Translations under genes and position numbers: made by a program | Part shown: positions 29,084 through 37,045 of the stretch, piece after piece | How positions within the stretch are numbered: position 1 is the stretch's first letter | How the letters are laid out: every line of letters begins with the position of its first letter | Notes under the pieces: generated by a model | The model's database searches: none | What the model saw: the letters and a program-made list of their open reading frames with translations, nothing else | What the model was told of the DNA's origin: nothing | Assembly: GCF_000257645.1 (NCBI RefSeq) | Contig: NZ_AJHJ01000003.1 | Span: forward strand, 1-64,000 | Reading direction: 5' to 3' | DNA from: Serratia sp. M24T3 | GTDB lineage: Bacteria > Pseudomonadota > Gammaproteobacteria > Enterobacterales > Enterobacteriaceae | DNA length: 64,000 nucleotides

Positions 29084-29527
29084 ATGTCAGATAATCAAGA
29101 GATAACAAATCGTCTCATAAAAGAGCGCAGGGCAGTTGAAACCATTTATCAGGCCTTCAGCCTGCATAATCCCGACTTGATTGATGAAGCCGTGACGCCG
29201 GACTGGGAGGACATTCCCCTTGCTCCCGGCCAGGCTGCGGGCCCGGAAGGACTCAAGCCAATTATTAGAGGGTTTATTGCTGCCTTCCCGGATGTACAAA
29301 TCGTCATTCACGATTTGCTACAGGTGCCGGGGCAGATTGCAGTTCGTGCTGAAATCACCGGTACGCACCAAGGGATTTTCATGGGGATTGAGCCGACCGG
29401 TAAATTTGTCAGCATTCGGTTGCATGAGTTCCATCAATTGAACGGTGAGCGAATCACTTCAACCTGGCATCTGGAGGACTGGTTTGGTCTATTTATGCAG
29501 TTAGGCCAGTTTCCTACGGTTGAATAA
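29084..29527 (+). CDS. SnoaL-like (ester cyclase / NTF2-fold) protein
   Basis: 147-residue single-domain protein of the SnoaL-like NTF2 superfamily: helical start, then DEAVTPDWEDIPLAPG, GLKPIIRGFIAAFPDVQIVIHDLLQ and RLHEFHQLNGERITSTWHLEDWFG, which line the substrate pocket in this family. Members include polyketide cyclases, isomerases and many proteins of unknown role. ATG 29084 has AGAGAG upstream. Probably controlled by the divergent LysR regulator. Monocistronic. Confidence 0.8.
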   Translation: MSDNQEITNRLIKERRAVETIYQAFSLHNPDLIDEAVTPDWEDIPLAPGQAAGPEGLKPIIRGFIAAFPDVQIVIHDLLQVPGQIAVRAEITGTHQGIFMGIEPTGKFVSIRLHEFHQLNGERITSTWHLEDWFGLFMQLGQFPTVE

Positions 29528-30249
29528 AGAATCCCTTCCAGGCGCTGAAAAACTCGTGAGCTAGCGAGCCAGGCGCCATTTTTTCCCCCATGCCCCTCAC
29601 TTCTCTGCCTGGTGTTAATAGCAATGCCGCCCGAATTGTCTATTATTCGAACAAATTAGAGCTTTCAACTTGCCTATCATTGTTCAGTTTAATAACTCTG
29701 GTAATTATGATCTAAATAAAGTGATTTAATATTTGGCTTTATTTTTTACACTATTACTGAAGATAAAAAATATGACTTATACCAATAACAATATTGTTTA
29801 CTCGTTAATTTGCATAGCCACCTAATGAATACAAAATAATTACTCTGCTATGCACTTTTTAAAGGCAGGTGATCTATTTCTCATTTAATTTTTTTAACGA
29901 TTGTTAACAGAAAAAAATGCTTTGAAAAACGTGGCATACAGCACAGTAAAAACACAGTTCTTTAAGCTTTTTGTGGCATAAAATGGCATTGCACTATTTT
30001 GGTGCAATTGGTTATGCGAAAATCGCATAAAATCAGTGAGTTACAACAATTAAAAATACACTTTTTGTTACATATCTTTACTCAATTTTGACCAATTGAA
30101 CCGAACTTTTCCATTTTAACTTTTCGTGCTTAGTGCTAAGGTTCAAATCGATTTACAGATAGCATCAATTATAAATATTAAGAAACTCGCAGCCTGATAT
30201 TTAAAATTTGGCACGGGAAACCTATACCTAAATTCTAGGAACTTAAATA
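29528..30249. other. 722-base AT-rich porin leader
   Basis: No gene seen. Contains the NtrC-like dyad at 29989-30007 and, at 30209-30215, a TGGCACG hexamer identical to a sigma-54 -24 element but without a proper -12 (CCTA where TGCA is expected). OmpR sites, usual for porins, could not be placed by eye. Confidence 0.55.
29989..30007. promoter_or_regulatory. Near-consensus NtrC binding site upstream of the porin
   Basis: TTGCACTATTTTGGTGCAA contains GCAC-N7-GTGC in the exact spacing and sequence context of glnA-type NtrC enhancer sites (TGCACTAAAATGGTGCA). It lies about 245 bases upstream of the porin start, a normal enhancer distance. Confidence 0.6.
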
Positions 30250-31353
30250 ATGATGAAGCGCAGTGTTTTGGCCGTAGCGGTCTCTTTAATTGTTGTAACC
30301 ACTGGGGCGAATGCCGTAGAAATTTATAACAAAGATGGCAACCAGTTAGACCTGTATGGCCGCGTGAATGGCAAACATTATTTCAGCGACAATAAAAGCA
30401 ATAATGGTGACGGTTCATACATGCGTTTCGGCTTTAAGGGCCAAACTAAAATTAGCGATACTTTGACGGGTTATGGCCAGTGGGAATATCAAAACAGCCT
30501 GGCTAACTCCGAAGGCTCGGACGCACAGAGCGGCAATAAAACCCGTCTCGGTTTCGCCGGTCTGAAATTTGCCAAGTTTGGTTCATTGGATTACGGTCGT
30601 AACTACGGCGTGGTTTACGATGCTATCGGTTACACTGACATGCTGCCAGAATACGGCGGTGACTCGGCTAACACGGATAACTTCATGGTCGGTCGTTCAA
30701 GCAGCCTGGCAACGTATCGTAACAAGAACTTCTTTGGCCTGGTTGACGGCTTGCACCTTGCCTTGCAGTACCAGGCAAAAAACGAAGCAACCAGCTCCAG
30801 CAGCACTTCCCGTCCTAACAGCCGCTCAAATGGCGACGGTTACGGCGCATCTCTGACTTACGAAGATATTGGCGGCACGGGTATTGCGGCAGTTATCGCC
30901 GGTTCACGTTCTGACCGCACCAATGCTCAGTCTGCGGCGGCCATCGGCGGTGGCAGCGAAGCTTCTGCATGGTCAGCGGCCGTTAAATACGACGCCAATC
31001 AGATTTATCTGGCCACCATGGTTGAACAAACTCACAAACAAACCAGCATCACCGCCAACGGTATCTCTGGTTATGCCAACAAAACGCAGATCTTTGAAGC
31101 CGTTGCCCAGTACCAGTTCCTGAACGGTTTCCGCCCATCGCTGGGTTATGTGACCAACAAAGCGAAAGACGTAGAGGGTGTGGGCGATGCTTACCTTTAT
31201 AAATACGTTTCTGTAGGTGCTTACTACTACTTCAACAAAAACATGTACACCTACGTTGACTACAAAATCAACACTCTGAGCAACAGCGACAGCGCTAAAC
31301 TGGGCGGCAACAAGAAAGACGTGACCACCGTTTCTCTGACCTACCGTTTCTAA
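30250..31353 (+). CDS. Outer-membrane general porin (OmpC/OmpF/PhoE family)
   Basis: 367 residues with a cleaved signal (about 1-23, TGANA/VEIYNKDG), the conserved first strand NQLDLYGRVNGKHYF, LSYGRNYG-type loop 3 entry (SLDYGRNYGVVYDAIGYTDMLPEYGGD) and the terminal YRF with C-terminal Phe needed for BAM assembly. Sixteen-stranded trimeric diffusion pore. The serine-rich stretch SSSSTSRPNSRSNGD is a variable outer loop. Start is ATG 30250 or 30253, AGGAAC upstream. Which paralogue it is cannot be decided; an NtrC-like site upstream is unusual for this family. Confidence 0.93.
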   Translation: MMKRSVLAVAVSLIVVTTGANAVEIYNKDGNQLDLYGRVNGKHYFSDNKSNNGDGSYMRFGFKGQTKISDTLTGYGQWEYQNSLANSEGSDAQSGNKTRLGFAGLKFAKFGSLDYGRNYGVVYDAIGYTDMLPEYGGDSANTDNFMVGRSSSLATYRNKNFFGLVDGLHLALQYQAKNEATSSSSTSRPNSRSNGDGYGASLTYEDIGGTGIAAVIAGSRSDRTNAQSAAAIGGGSEASAWSAAVKYDANQIYLATMVEQTHKQTSITANGISGYANKTQIFEAVAQYQFLNGFRPSLGYVTNKAKDVEGVGDAYLYKYVSVGAYYYFNKNMYTYVDYKINTLSNSDSAKLGGNKKDVTTVSLTYRF

Positions 31354-31413
31354 GGTTTAAAACGCTTAAGAGTCATCGTATTACCCCTATCTGTGTCTGA
31401 AAAAGGTAATCTC

Positions 31414-31445
31414 AAAGGCAGGGCCAGTGGCTCTGCCTTTTTTAA
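31414..31445 (+). terminator. Rho-independent terminator of the porin gene
   Basis: AAGGCAGGGCC pairs with GGCTCTGCCTT (one G-T pair) around AGT, followed by a run of T. Located 60 bases after the porin stop. Confidence 0.85.
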
Positions 31446-31449
31446 CATT

Positions 31450-31474
31450 AAAAAAGCCAGCCCGAAGTTCGGGC
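31450..31474 (-). terminator. Minus-strand terminator-like hairpin
   Basis: GCCCGAA/TTCGGGC hairpin (31460-31474) followed on the minus strand by TGGC and six T. It would stop transcription entering the porin gene from the right; no minus-strand gene is nearby. Confidence 0.45.
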
Positions 31475-31690
31475 GATGAATCTAAACCAGGGCCTCGAGT
31501 TGATAATAATCAATGCGGGGCTTCTTGCTTTCTGCTCCTTATATAAATTGACTCCATGCTTTGAACCTCGTAAATCGAAACCTTTAAAACAGGTCATGAT
31601 CGACGGCACGCAGTCTTGGTAAGAGTGAATTTAATCATTGAAAATCGACAGTCTTCAAATCAACAGGAGAATTTATCAATAATATTGAAG

Positions 31691-31740
31691 TTGAATAATT
31701 TGACGTTGCTCACATATAATCAACTGTGATTGAATATAAT
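31691..31740 (+). promoter_or_regulatory. Promoter and operator-like repeats of the D-threonate operon
   Basis: TTGAAT (31691-31696), 18 bases, then perfect TATAAT (31715-31720). Right over the start point lie AATCA-N4-TGATT (31718-31731) and a second ATATAATCA, giving repeated elements suited to a DeoR-type repressor, presumably the one encoded at 34136. Confidence 0.5.
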
Positions 31741-31785
31741 CATGATCGAGCAAGTTAATCTGACACACTTCATTGCGGAGCCATG

Positions 31786-33126
31786 ATGGCTGAAATAGTG
31801 ACAATTGCCGAACTGCCGATCCCACCTCAGATGCTGGTGATAGCGGATGACTTTACCGGGGCTAATGATACTGGAGTGGCGTTGGTAGGCAGAGGTTTAA
31901 AGGTTTGTGTGCAATTTGATGTTGCAGAAAATAAACCTATTGCTGGTCAGGCCCAGATTTATAGCACCGACAGTCGGGCATTAATGCCGATCCAGGCTGC
32001 GATCAGGGTAACTAAAGTTATTCAGTCGACCATAGCAGGGCTATCAGACAGCAGCTGGGTATTCAAAAAAATGGATTCAACGCTGCGGGGGAATCCTGGA
32101 GCAGAAACCGAAGCTGCTCTGAGTGCTCTTGATTGTCGATTGGCAATAGTAGCGACGGCAGTGCCAGAGTTGGGGCGCATCGTGACGGGCGGTTACTGCT
32201 ACGTCAATGGCTGTCTGCTGACGGATACCGAGTTCGCCACAGACCCAAAAACGCCAGTCAATACCGCCAGTGTCGGTGAATGCTTTGCCGAACAAACCAC
32301 TCTTCGTCAGCATCATATTTCCCTGGATGCACTGCGATCCGCTGACTTTTCGCAGCGCCTTGCTGCGCTGGCAAACTCTGGCGTGCGCATGGTGATTGTC
32401 GATAGTCACACGTCCGCTGACCTGGCACTCATCGTCAAGGCGGCAGAAAGCCTGCCGTTCAGACCGCTGCTGGTCGGGGCTTCAGGATTGAGTCACGCGC
32501 TGGCGGAGCACTGCCTTAGTGTTCGGGAGATTTCTGCAACAGTTGTCGGGAGTGAAACCGCACCGGTACTGGCGGTGATCGGTTCGATGAGTGAAACCGC
32601 CGCCAGCCAGATTGCCTTTGCATGCCAGCATCGACCGACGACGGTCATTGATATTGACATCCTTGAGCTGTTTTCTCCTGATGCACAAAGGCTGTTGCCA
32701 ACACTGTGCGCTCAAATTTGTCGCGCGATGGGGCAGGGTAAACACTGCATCGTGAGCACCTGCCAGAACGGCCAGCAGCGCCAGGAAGTCGCTATGTTTT
32801 GCCAGCAAAAAAAAATCAGTCGCTCACAAATGGGAGAGCGCATTGCTGCGTTTCTCGGGCAACTTACTCAGCAGGTTTTTGAGGATTCTCCGGTTATGCC
32901 CGGCGGACTTTTTTTGTCCGGCGGTGATATTGCATTGGCCGTTGCACGCGCACTGGGTGCCACCGGTTTTGAGATTAAAGGGCAGATTGCAGGTTGCGTT
33001 CCGTGGGGATATTTGCTCGATAGCCAGTTTCAGCGGCTGCCAGTAATGACTAAAGCGGGCGGATTCGGCGCTGAAAATACACTATTTGACGTTTTACGCT
33101 TTATTGAGGAGAAGTTGAGTGACTAA
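31786..33126 (+). CDS. dtnK: Four-carbon acid sugar kinase (D-threonate kinase type, DUF1537)
   Basis: 446 residues from ATG 31786, which has GGAG five bases upstream (ATG 31783 is also in frame). Two-domain OtnK/DtnK kinase: N-terminal domain with VIADDFTGANDTGVAL and KKMDSTLRGNPGAE, C-terminal ATP-binding domain with LFLSGGDIALAVARALG and GFGAENTLFDV. Phosphorylates D-threonate or D-erythronate at C4. The adjacent pdxA2 gene favours the D-threonate route: D-threonate 4-phosphate is oxidised and decarboxylated to dihydroxyacetone phosphate. Overlaps pdxA2 by eight bases. No sugar-acid transporter gene is in the cluster. Confidence 0.88.
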   Translation: MAEIVTIAELPIPPQMLVIADDFTGANDTGVALVGRGLKVCVQFDVAENKPIAGQAQIYSTDSRALMPIQAAIRVTKVIQSTIAGLSDSSWVFKKMDSTLRGNPGAETEAALSALDCRLAIVATAVPELGRIVTGGYCYVNGCLLTDTEFATDPKTPVNTASVGECFAEQTTLRQHHISLDALRSADFSQRLAALANSGVRMVIVDSHTSADLALIVKAAESLPFRPLLVGASGLSHALAEHCLSVREISATVVGSETAPVLAVIGSMSETAASQIAFACQHRPTTVIDIDILELFSPDAQRLLPTLCAQICRAMGQGKHCIVSTCQNGQQRQEVAMFCQQKKISRSQMGERIAAFLGQLTQQVFEDSPVMPGGLFLSGGDIALAVARALGATGFEIKGQIAGCVPWGYLLDSQFQRLPVMTKAGGFGAENTLFDVLRFIEEKLSD

Positions 33127-34099
33127 AATTATCGCAGTAACCATGGGTGATCCTGCCGGTATTGGCCCTGAAATCATCATTAAAGCCTTGGCTGAAGGTG
33201 AGTTGTCTGGAACACCTGCCGTGGTCGTTGGCTGCGCCGCCACTCTGCGTCGAGTCCTGGCATTGGGCATCACGCCGGCCGCGGAACTACGCATTATCGA
33301 TAAAGTTTCTCAAGCAAGTTTCGCGCCCGGGGTGATTAACGTTATTGATGAGCCGCTGGCAAATCCTGAAGCGCTTGTTCCCGGAAAAGTACAAAAAGAA
33401 GCGGGTGATCTTGCCTATCGTTGCGTAAAACGTGCCACCGAGCTTGCGATGGCTGGCGAGGTTCAGGGTATCGCCACCGCGCCGCTCAATAAAGAGGCGC
33501 TGCATTCTGCTGGTCATATTTATCCGGGGCATACTGAGTTGTTGGCGAAACTGACGCATAGCCGTGACTATGCGATGGTGTTGTTCACCGATAAACTGAA
33601 AGTCATTCACGTTACAACGCACATAGCCCTGCGCAAGTTTCTCGATACGCTTAATCATGAACGTGTAGAAACCGTGATTCAGATGGCAGATACTTTCCTG
33701 CGCCGTGTCGGCTATCAAAATCCGCGCATTGCGGTGGCGGGTGTCAATCCTCATGCGGGTGAAAACGGTTTATTCGGCGATGAGGAGATCAAAATTGTTG
33801 GGCCATCGGTGGAAAAAATGAAAGCCAGCGGGATTAACGTGACCGGCCCGTGTCCGCCGGATACCGTGTTCCTGCAAACCTATGAAGGCATGTATGACAT
33901 CGTGGTGGCAATGTATCACGACCAAGGGCATATCCCTTTGAAACTCATGGGATTCTACGACGGCGTAAACATTACTGCGGGCCTGCCGTTTATTCGCACC
34001 TCCGCCGATCACGGTACGGCGTTTGATATTGCATGGACAGGAAAAGCCAAGTCTGAGAGCATGGCCATCTCAATTCAGTTAGCCGTACAATTGGCGTAA
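33119..34099 (+). CDS. pdxA2: PdxA2-type dehydrogenase (D-threonate/D-erythronate 4-phosphate dehydrogenase)
   Basis: 326 residues starting at GTG 33119 inside the kinase gene. PdxA family: VTMGDPAGIGPEIIIKAL start, metal-binding histidines in YPGHTELLA, VHVTTHIAL-type VIHVTTHIALR and MYHDQGHIPLK, NAD-binding GVNPHAGE. True PdxA makes the B6 precursor from 4-phosphohydroxythreonine; PdxA2, always beside a DUF1537 kinase, acts on D-threonate or D-erythronate 4-phosphate. The neighbourhood makes PdxA2 the better call. Confidence 0.88.
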   Translation: MTKIIAVTMGDPAGIGPEIIIKALAEGELSGTPAVVVGCAATLRRVLALGITPAAELRIIDKVSQASFAPGVINVIDEPLANPEALVPGKVQKEAGDLAYRCVKRATELAMAGEVQGIATAPLNKEALHSAGHIYPGHTELLAKLTHSRDYAMVLFTDKLKVIHVTTHIALRKFLDTLNHERVETVIQMADTFLRRVGYQNPRIAVAGVNPHAGENGLFGDEEIKIVGPSVEKMKASGINVTGPCPPDTVFLQTYEGMYDIVVAMYHDQGHIPLKLMGFYDGVNITAGLPFIRTSADHGTAFDIAWTGKAKSESMAISIQLAVQLA

Positions 34100-34135
34100 T
34101 AAAACGCCAGTGGCGCAGGGAAAAAAGGAATCACG

Positions 34136-34894
34136 TTGACCGGACAAAGCCGCCTCGATCAGATTATGGACTATCTGAAAAGTCATAATCTGGTCACTGT
34201 TGAACAACTGGTTGCCGCTATCACGGCATCTCCGGCGACCATTCGCCGTGATTTGATAAAACTTGATGAGCAAGGCGTGATTAGCCGTAGTCACGGTGGC
34301 GTCACGCTTAATCGTTTTATCCCTAACCAACCGACTACCAACGAAAAGCTGCAGCTTAGCCTGCCCGAAAAGCAGGCTATAGCCCAAGTTGCTGCCGCAA
34401 TGGTTAAACCGGGCGATGCCGTGGTCCTTGATGCGGGTACCACCATGCTTGAGTTGGCGCGTAATCTGACTCATTATCCGCTGCGAGTCATCACCGCGGA
34501 TTTACGTATTGCACTGTTTTTATCCGAATTTAAGCAGATTGAAGTGACTATTATTGGTGGGCGCATCGACGACAGCAGCCAGTCTTGCGTCGGCGAACAT
34601 GGCCGCAGATTATTGAGAAGCATTTATCCCGATGTCGCTTTTATCAGCTGTAATTCGTGGAGTCTGGAGAAAGGGATCACCACACCTACAGAAGAAAAAG
34701 CCGGCATCAAGCAAGGCTTGTCTGAAAATGCGCGACGTCGGGTATTGCTGGCTGACAGCAGTAAATACGGGGCTTACTCACTGTTTTGCGTCAACCCGTT
34801 GGCTGATATGACCGATATAATTACCGATAAAGGGCTTAGCGCCGAGATCCAGCATTTGTTAGTTGGTCAGCCTTTTACCTTGACGCTGGCCTGA
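34136..34894 (+). CDS. DeoR-family regulator (YgbI-like), TTG start
   Basis: 252 residues. DeoR winged helix at about 3-57 ([28 protein letters not shown], then RSHGG) and a sugar-phosphate sensor domain ([43 protein letters not shown]). Start is TTG 34136 preceded by AAAAAAGGAATCAC; no in-frame ATG fits the HTH. It lies 36 bases after pdxA2 in the same direction and probably represses the kinase operon with a phosphorylated intermediate as inducer. A strong terminator follows. Confidence 0.9.
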   Translation: MTGQSRLDQIMDYLKSHNLVTVEQLVAAITASPATIRRDLIKLDEQGVISRSHGGVTLNRFIPNQPTTNEKLQLSLPEKQAIAQVAAAMVKPGDAVVLDAGTTMLELARNLTHYPLRVITADLRIALFLSEFKQIEVTIIGGRIDDSSQSCVGEHGRRLLRSIYPDVAFISCNSWSLEKGITTPTEEKAGIKQGLSENARRRVLLADSSKYGAYSLFCVNPLADMTDIITDKGLSAEIQHLLVGQPFTLTLA

Positions 34895-34915
34895 AAGCGC
34901 CGCGAGGCGCTTTTT
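34894..34915 (+). terminator. Rho-independent terminator after the DeoR gene
   Basis: AAAGCGCC-GCGA-GGCGCTTTTT, a perfect short hairpin and T-tract starting at the stop codon. Confidence 0.85.
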
Positions 34916-34919
34916 CCCC

Positions 34920-35010
34920 TATAACCTAAAGTTATACCCCCCCGCCAAACAAGTATTCGCCGCATTCTCCCCGTCATGAAATAGTCATTAGGTCAGGCAA
35001 CATCGGTTGC
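34920..35010. promoter_or_regulatory. Operator-like repeats upstream of the D-peptide operon
   Basis: TATAAC-N5-GTTATA (34920-34936) and GCAAC-ATCG-GTTGC (34997-35010) are perfect inverted repeats in the 146-base leader of the 35041 operon. Either may be the binding site of an operon regulator; no -35/-10 pair stands out. Confidence 0.35.
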
Positions 35011-35040
35011 TACCCCTACAACAATTGACGAGAGAAACTC

Positions 35041-36054
35041 ATGCAACAAATCCCGATGCCGTATCTGCTGTTCTTAGGTGATGTGATGGACCCGCTGGCG
35101 GCAAAAACGGCGCGCGGTATTCACGTATTTCGCCCTGAGTCCTGTGTGGGCCAGATCCGTCTGGCGACCGATTCCGTATCGCTCGGTCTGGAAGAAATGG
35201 ATATCGCCACGGCTACAGCGCGCGGTGCAAAAACCATGGTATTGGGCACGGCCAACGCAGGAGGCAAGCTGCCAGCACACTGGATTGAGTCAATCAAAAC
35301 CGCTATCCGCGCGGGTCTTAATGTGGCAAATGGCCTGCATCAGGGCCTGAATGAGATCCCTGAGCTGGTGGAATTAGCCGCAGAGCACCAGGTGCAGCTG
35401 TTCGACGTGCGCCACATGCGCCCGGAACTGGACGTCGGCAGCGGTAAAAAACGCAGCGGCAAACGCATTCTGACCGTTGGCACCGACTGTTCGGTCGGCA
35501 AAATGTACACCTCATTGGCGTTGGAATCAGCGATGCGTGAGATCGGCATGAAAGCTGATTTCCGTGCTACCGGCCAGACTGGCGTGCTGGTTGCAGGCGC
35601 GGGTATTGCAATCGATGCAGTCATTGCCGACTTTATTTCTGGCGCGGTGGAATCACTCTCTCCTGCCAATGAAGAGGACCACTGGGACATTATTGAAGGG
35701 CAGGGATCGCTTTATCACCCGTCTTTCGCTGGTGTCAGCATGGGCCTGATCCACGGCGCACAGGCACATCTGCTGGTCATGTGTCACGAGCTGGGGCGCA
35801 AACATATGCGTCATTTACCTCATCAATTTATGCCGACCCTCAAGCAGTGTGTGGATACCAACCTGGCGGCCGCCAGCCTGACTAATCCAGACGTAAAACT
35901 GGCGGGCTTCTCGTTGAACACCTCTGGAGTTGACGAAGCAGAAGCCAAAGCGGCGCTGGCAGAAATCAGCCGTGAGTTTGGCGTTCCTGCCACCGATCCG
36001 GTGCGTTTTGGTATCAGCGAGCTGGCGCAATCAATCAAGGACCGTGGCTTATGA
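35041..36054 (+). CDS. DUF1611 protein, DgcN-like (D-glutamate N-acetyltransferase candidate)
   Basis: 337 residues of the DUF1611 family: an N-terminal Rossmann-like domain (LFLGDV, GQIRLATDSVSLGL, NGLHQGLNEIPEL) and a C-terminal P-loop domain with GTDCSVGK (147-154) and IEGQGSLYHP. In marine bacteria the member DgcN acetylates D-glutamate, and the product is racemised by the neighbouring epimerase DgcA. Here the same two genes overlap by four bases (ATGA), supporting that role. Start ATG 35041 follows GAGAGAAACTC. First gene of the operon running to 44546. Confidence 0.75.
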   Translation: MQQIPMPYLLFLGDVMDPLAAKTARGIHVFRPESCVGQIRLATDSVSLGLEEMDIATATARGAKTMVLGTANAGGKLPAHWIESIKTAIRAGLNVANGLHQGLNEIPELVELAAEHQVQLFDVRHMRPELDVGSGKKRSGKRILTVGTDCSVGKMYTSLALESAMREIGMKADFRATGQTGVLVAGAGIAIDAVIADFISGAVESLSPANEEDHWDIIEGQGSLYHPSFAGVSMGLIHGAQAHLLVMCHELGRKHMRHLPHQFMPTLKQCVDTNLAAASLTNPDVKLAGFSLNTSGVDEAEAKAALAEISREFGVPATDPVRFGISELAQSIKDRGL

Positions 36055-37016
36055 TCAAGATGGATTTCCAGACCATCGAGCTGCCATTGGCCCGTCCTTT
36101 TGCCATTTCTCGCGGTGTGCGCACTGCGGTAACGGTGGTGCGCGTGACCCTGACCGAGGGTCAGTTTGTGGCGTTGGGAGAATGCACGCCGACGGCGCGT
36201 TATCAGGAATCGGCAGACAGCGTGTGCGAGCAGTTGGAAAACGTCCGCGCTCAGGTTGAAGCCGGTTTATCCCGCGAAGCTTTACAGCAGGCGTTGCCGA
36301 TCGGTTCTGCCCGTAATGCCCTCGATTGTGCAATGTGGCGTCTCGATGCTGCAAAACAGGGCAAGTCAGTTTGGCAACTGCTTGAAATGCAAGCACCTGA
36401 CAGCGTTATTACGGCAGAAACCCTCAGTCTCGATACGCTGGAAAATATGGCGAAAGTTGCCGCCGATGCCGTGTCGCGCGGTGCAAAACTGCTGAAAATA
36501 AAACTCGATCGCGAGCAGATCATCGAGAAAGTGGCGGCTATCCGCGATGCGGCTCCACATGTCACGCTGGTGATTGATGCCAATGAAGCCTGGCATGGTC
36601 TGGACCTCGAAAGCCTGTTCCATGCGCTACAAGAATTTAATATTGCGATGATCGAACAGCCATTACCTGCGGGGCAAGATGCAGACTTGGTGCGTTGTTT
36701 GCATCCGATCCCTGTCTGTGCCGATGAGAGTTGCCACCAGCGTTCAGATATTGCAGCACTTCGTGACCGATACGAGATGATTAACATCAAGCTCGACAAG
36801 TGTGGCGGGCTGACTGAGGCATTGGCGATGGTCACCGAAGCCAAGGCGCTTGGCCTGCGGGTGATGGTCGGGTGCATGCTGGGCTCTTCGCTGGCGATGG
36901 AAGCGGCGCTGCCCATAGCGGTACAGTCCGAACGCGTCGATCTGGACGGGCCTATCTGGCTGGCTCAAGACTATCAACCGGCGTTGCGCTATGAGCGTGG
37001 TGAAGTCTGGCTTTAA
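36051..37016 (+). CDS. Enolase-superfamily epimerase (DgcA-like / L-Ala-D/L-Glu epimerase-like)
   Basis: 321 residues. Muconate-lactonising-enzyme-type barrel with the epimerase residues in place: K149 and K151 (LLKIKLD), metal ligands D176 (VIDANEA), E202 (IEQPL) and D225 (CADESC), and K247 in the opposite-face NIKLDKCGG motif. Possible activities are L-Ala-D-Glu to L-Ala-L-Glu epimerisation, as in E. coli YcjG for murein recycling, or N-acetyl-D-glutamate racemisation as in DgcA. Coupling with the DUF1611 gene favours the second; the peptide importer downstream keeps the first open. Confidence 0.85.
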   Translation: MIKMDFQTIELPLARPFAISRGVRTAVTVVRVTLTEGQFVALGECTPTARYQESADSVCEQLENVRAQVEAGLSREALQQALPIGSARNALDCAMWRLDAAKQGKSVWQLLEMQAPDSVITAETLSLDTLENMAKVAADAVSRGAKLLKIKLDREQIIEKVAAIRDAAPHVTLVIDANEAWHGLDLESLFHALQEFNIAMIEQPLPAGQDADLVRCLHPIPVCADESCHQRSDIAALRDRYEMINIKLDKCGGLTEALAMVTEAKALGLRVMVGCMLGSSLAMEAALPIAVQSERVDLDGPIWLAQDYQPALRYERGEVWL

Positions 37017-37045
37017 TCTTTTTTAAAACAAGGAGCACGCTTTTG

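Larger units (their letters stand above)
31354..31785. other. 430-base region between porin and D-threonate kinase
   Basis: Contains the porin terminator, a second hairpin and the kinase promoter, listed separately. No coding signal seen. Confidence 0.6.

Noticed and set aside
30209-30224. Sigma-54 promoter for the porin
   Set aside because: The -24 half is perfect but the -12 GC is absent (CCTA), so I list it only as a possibility beside the NtrC-like site.
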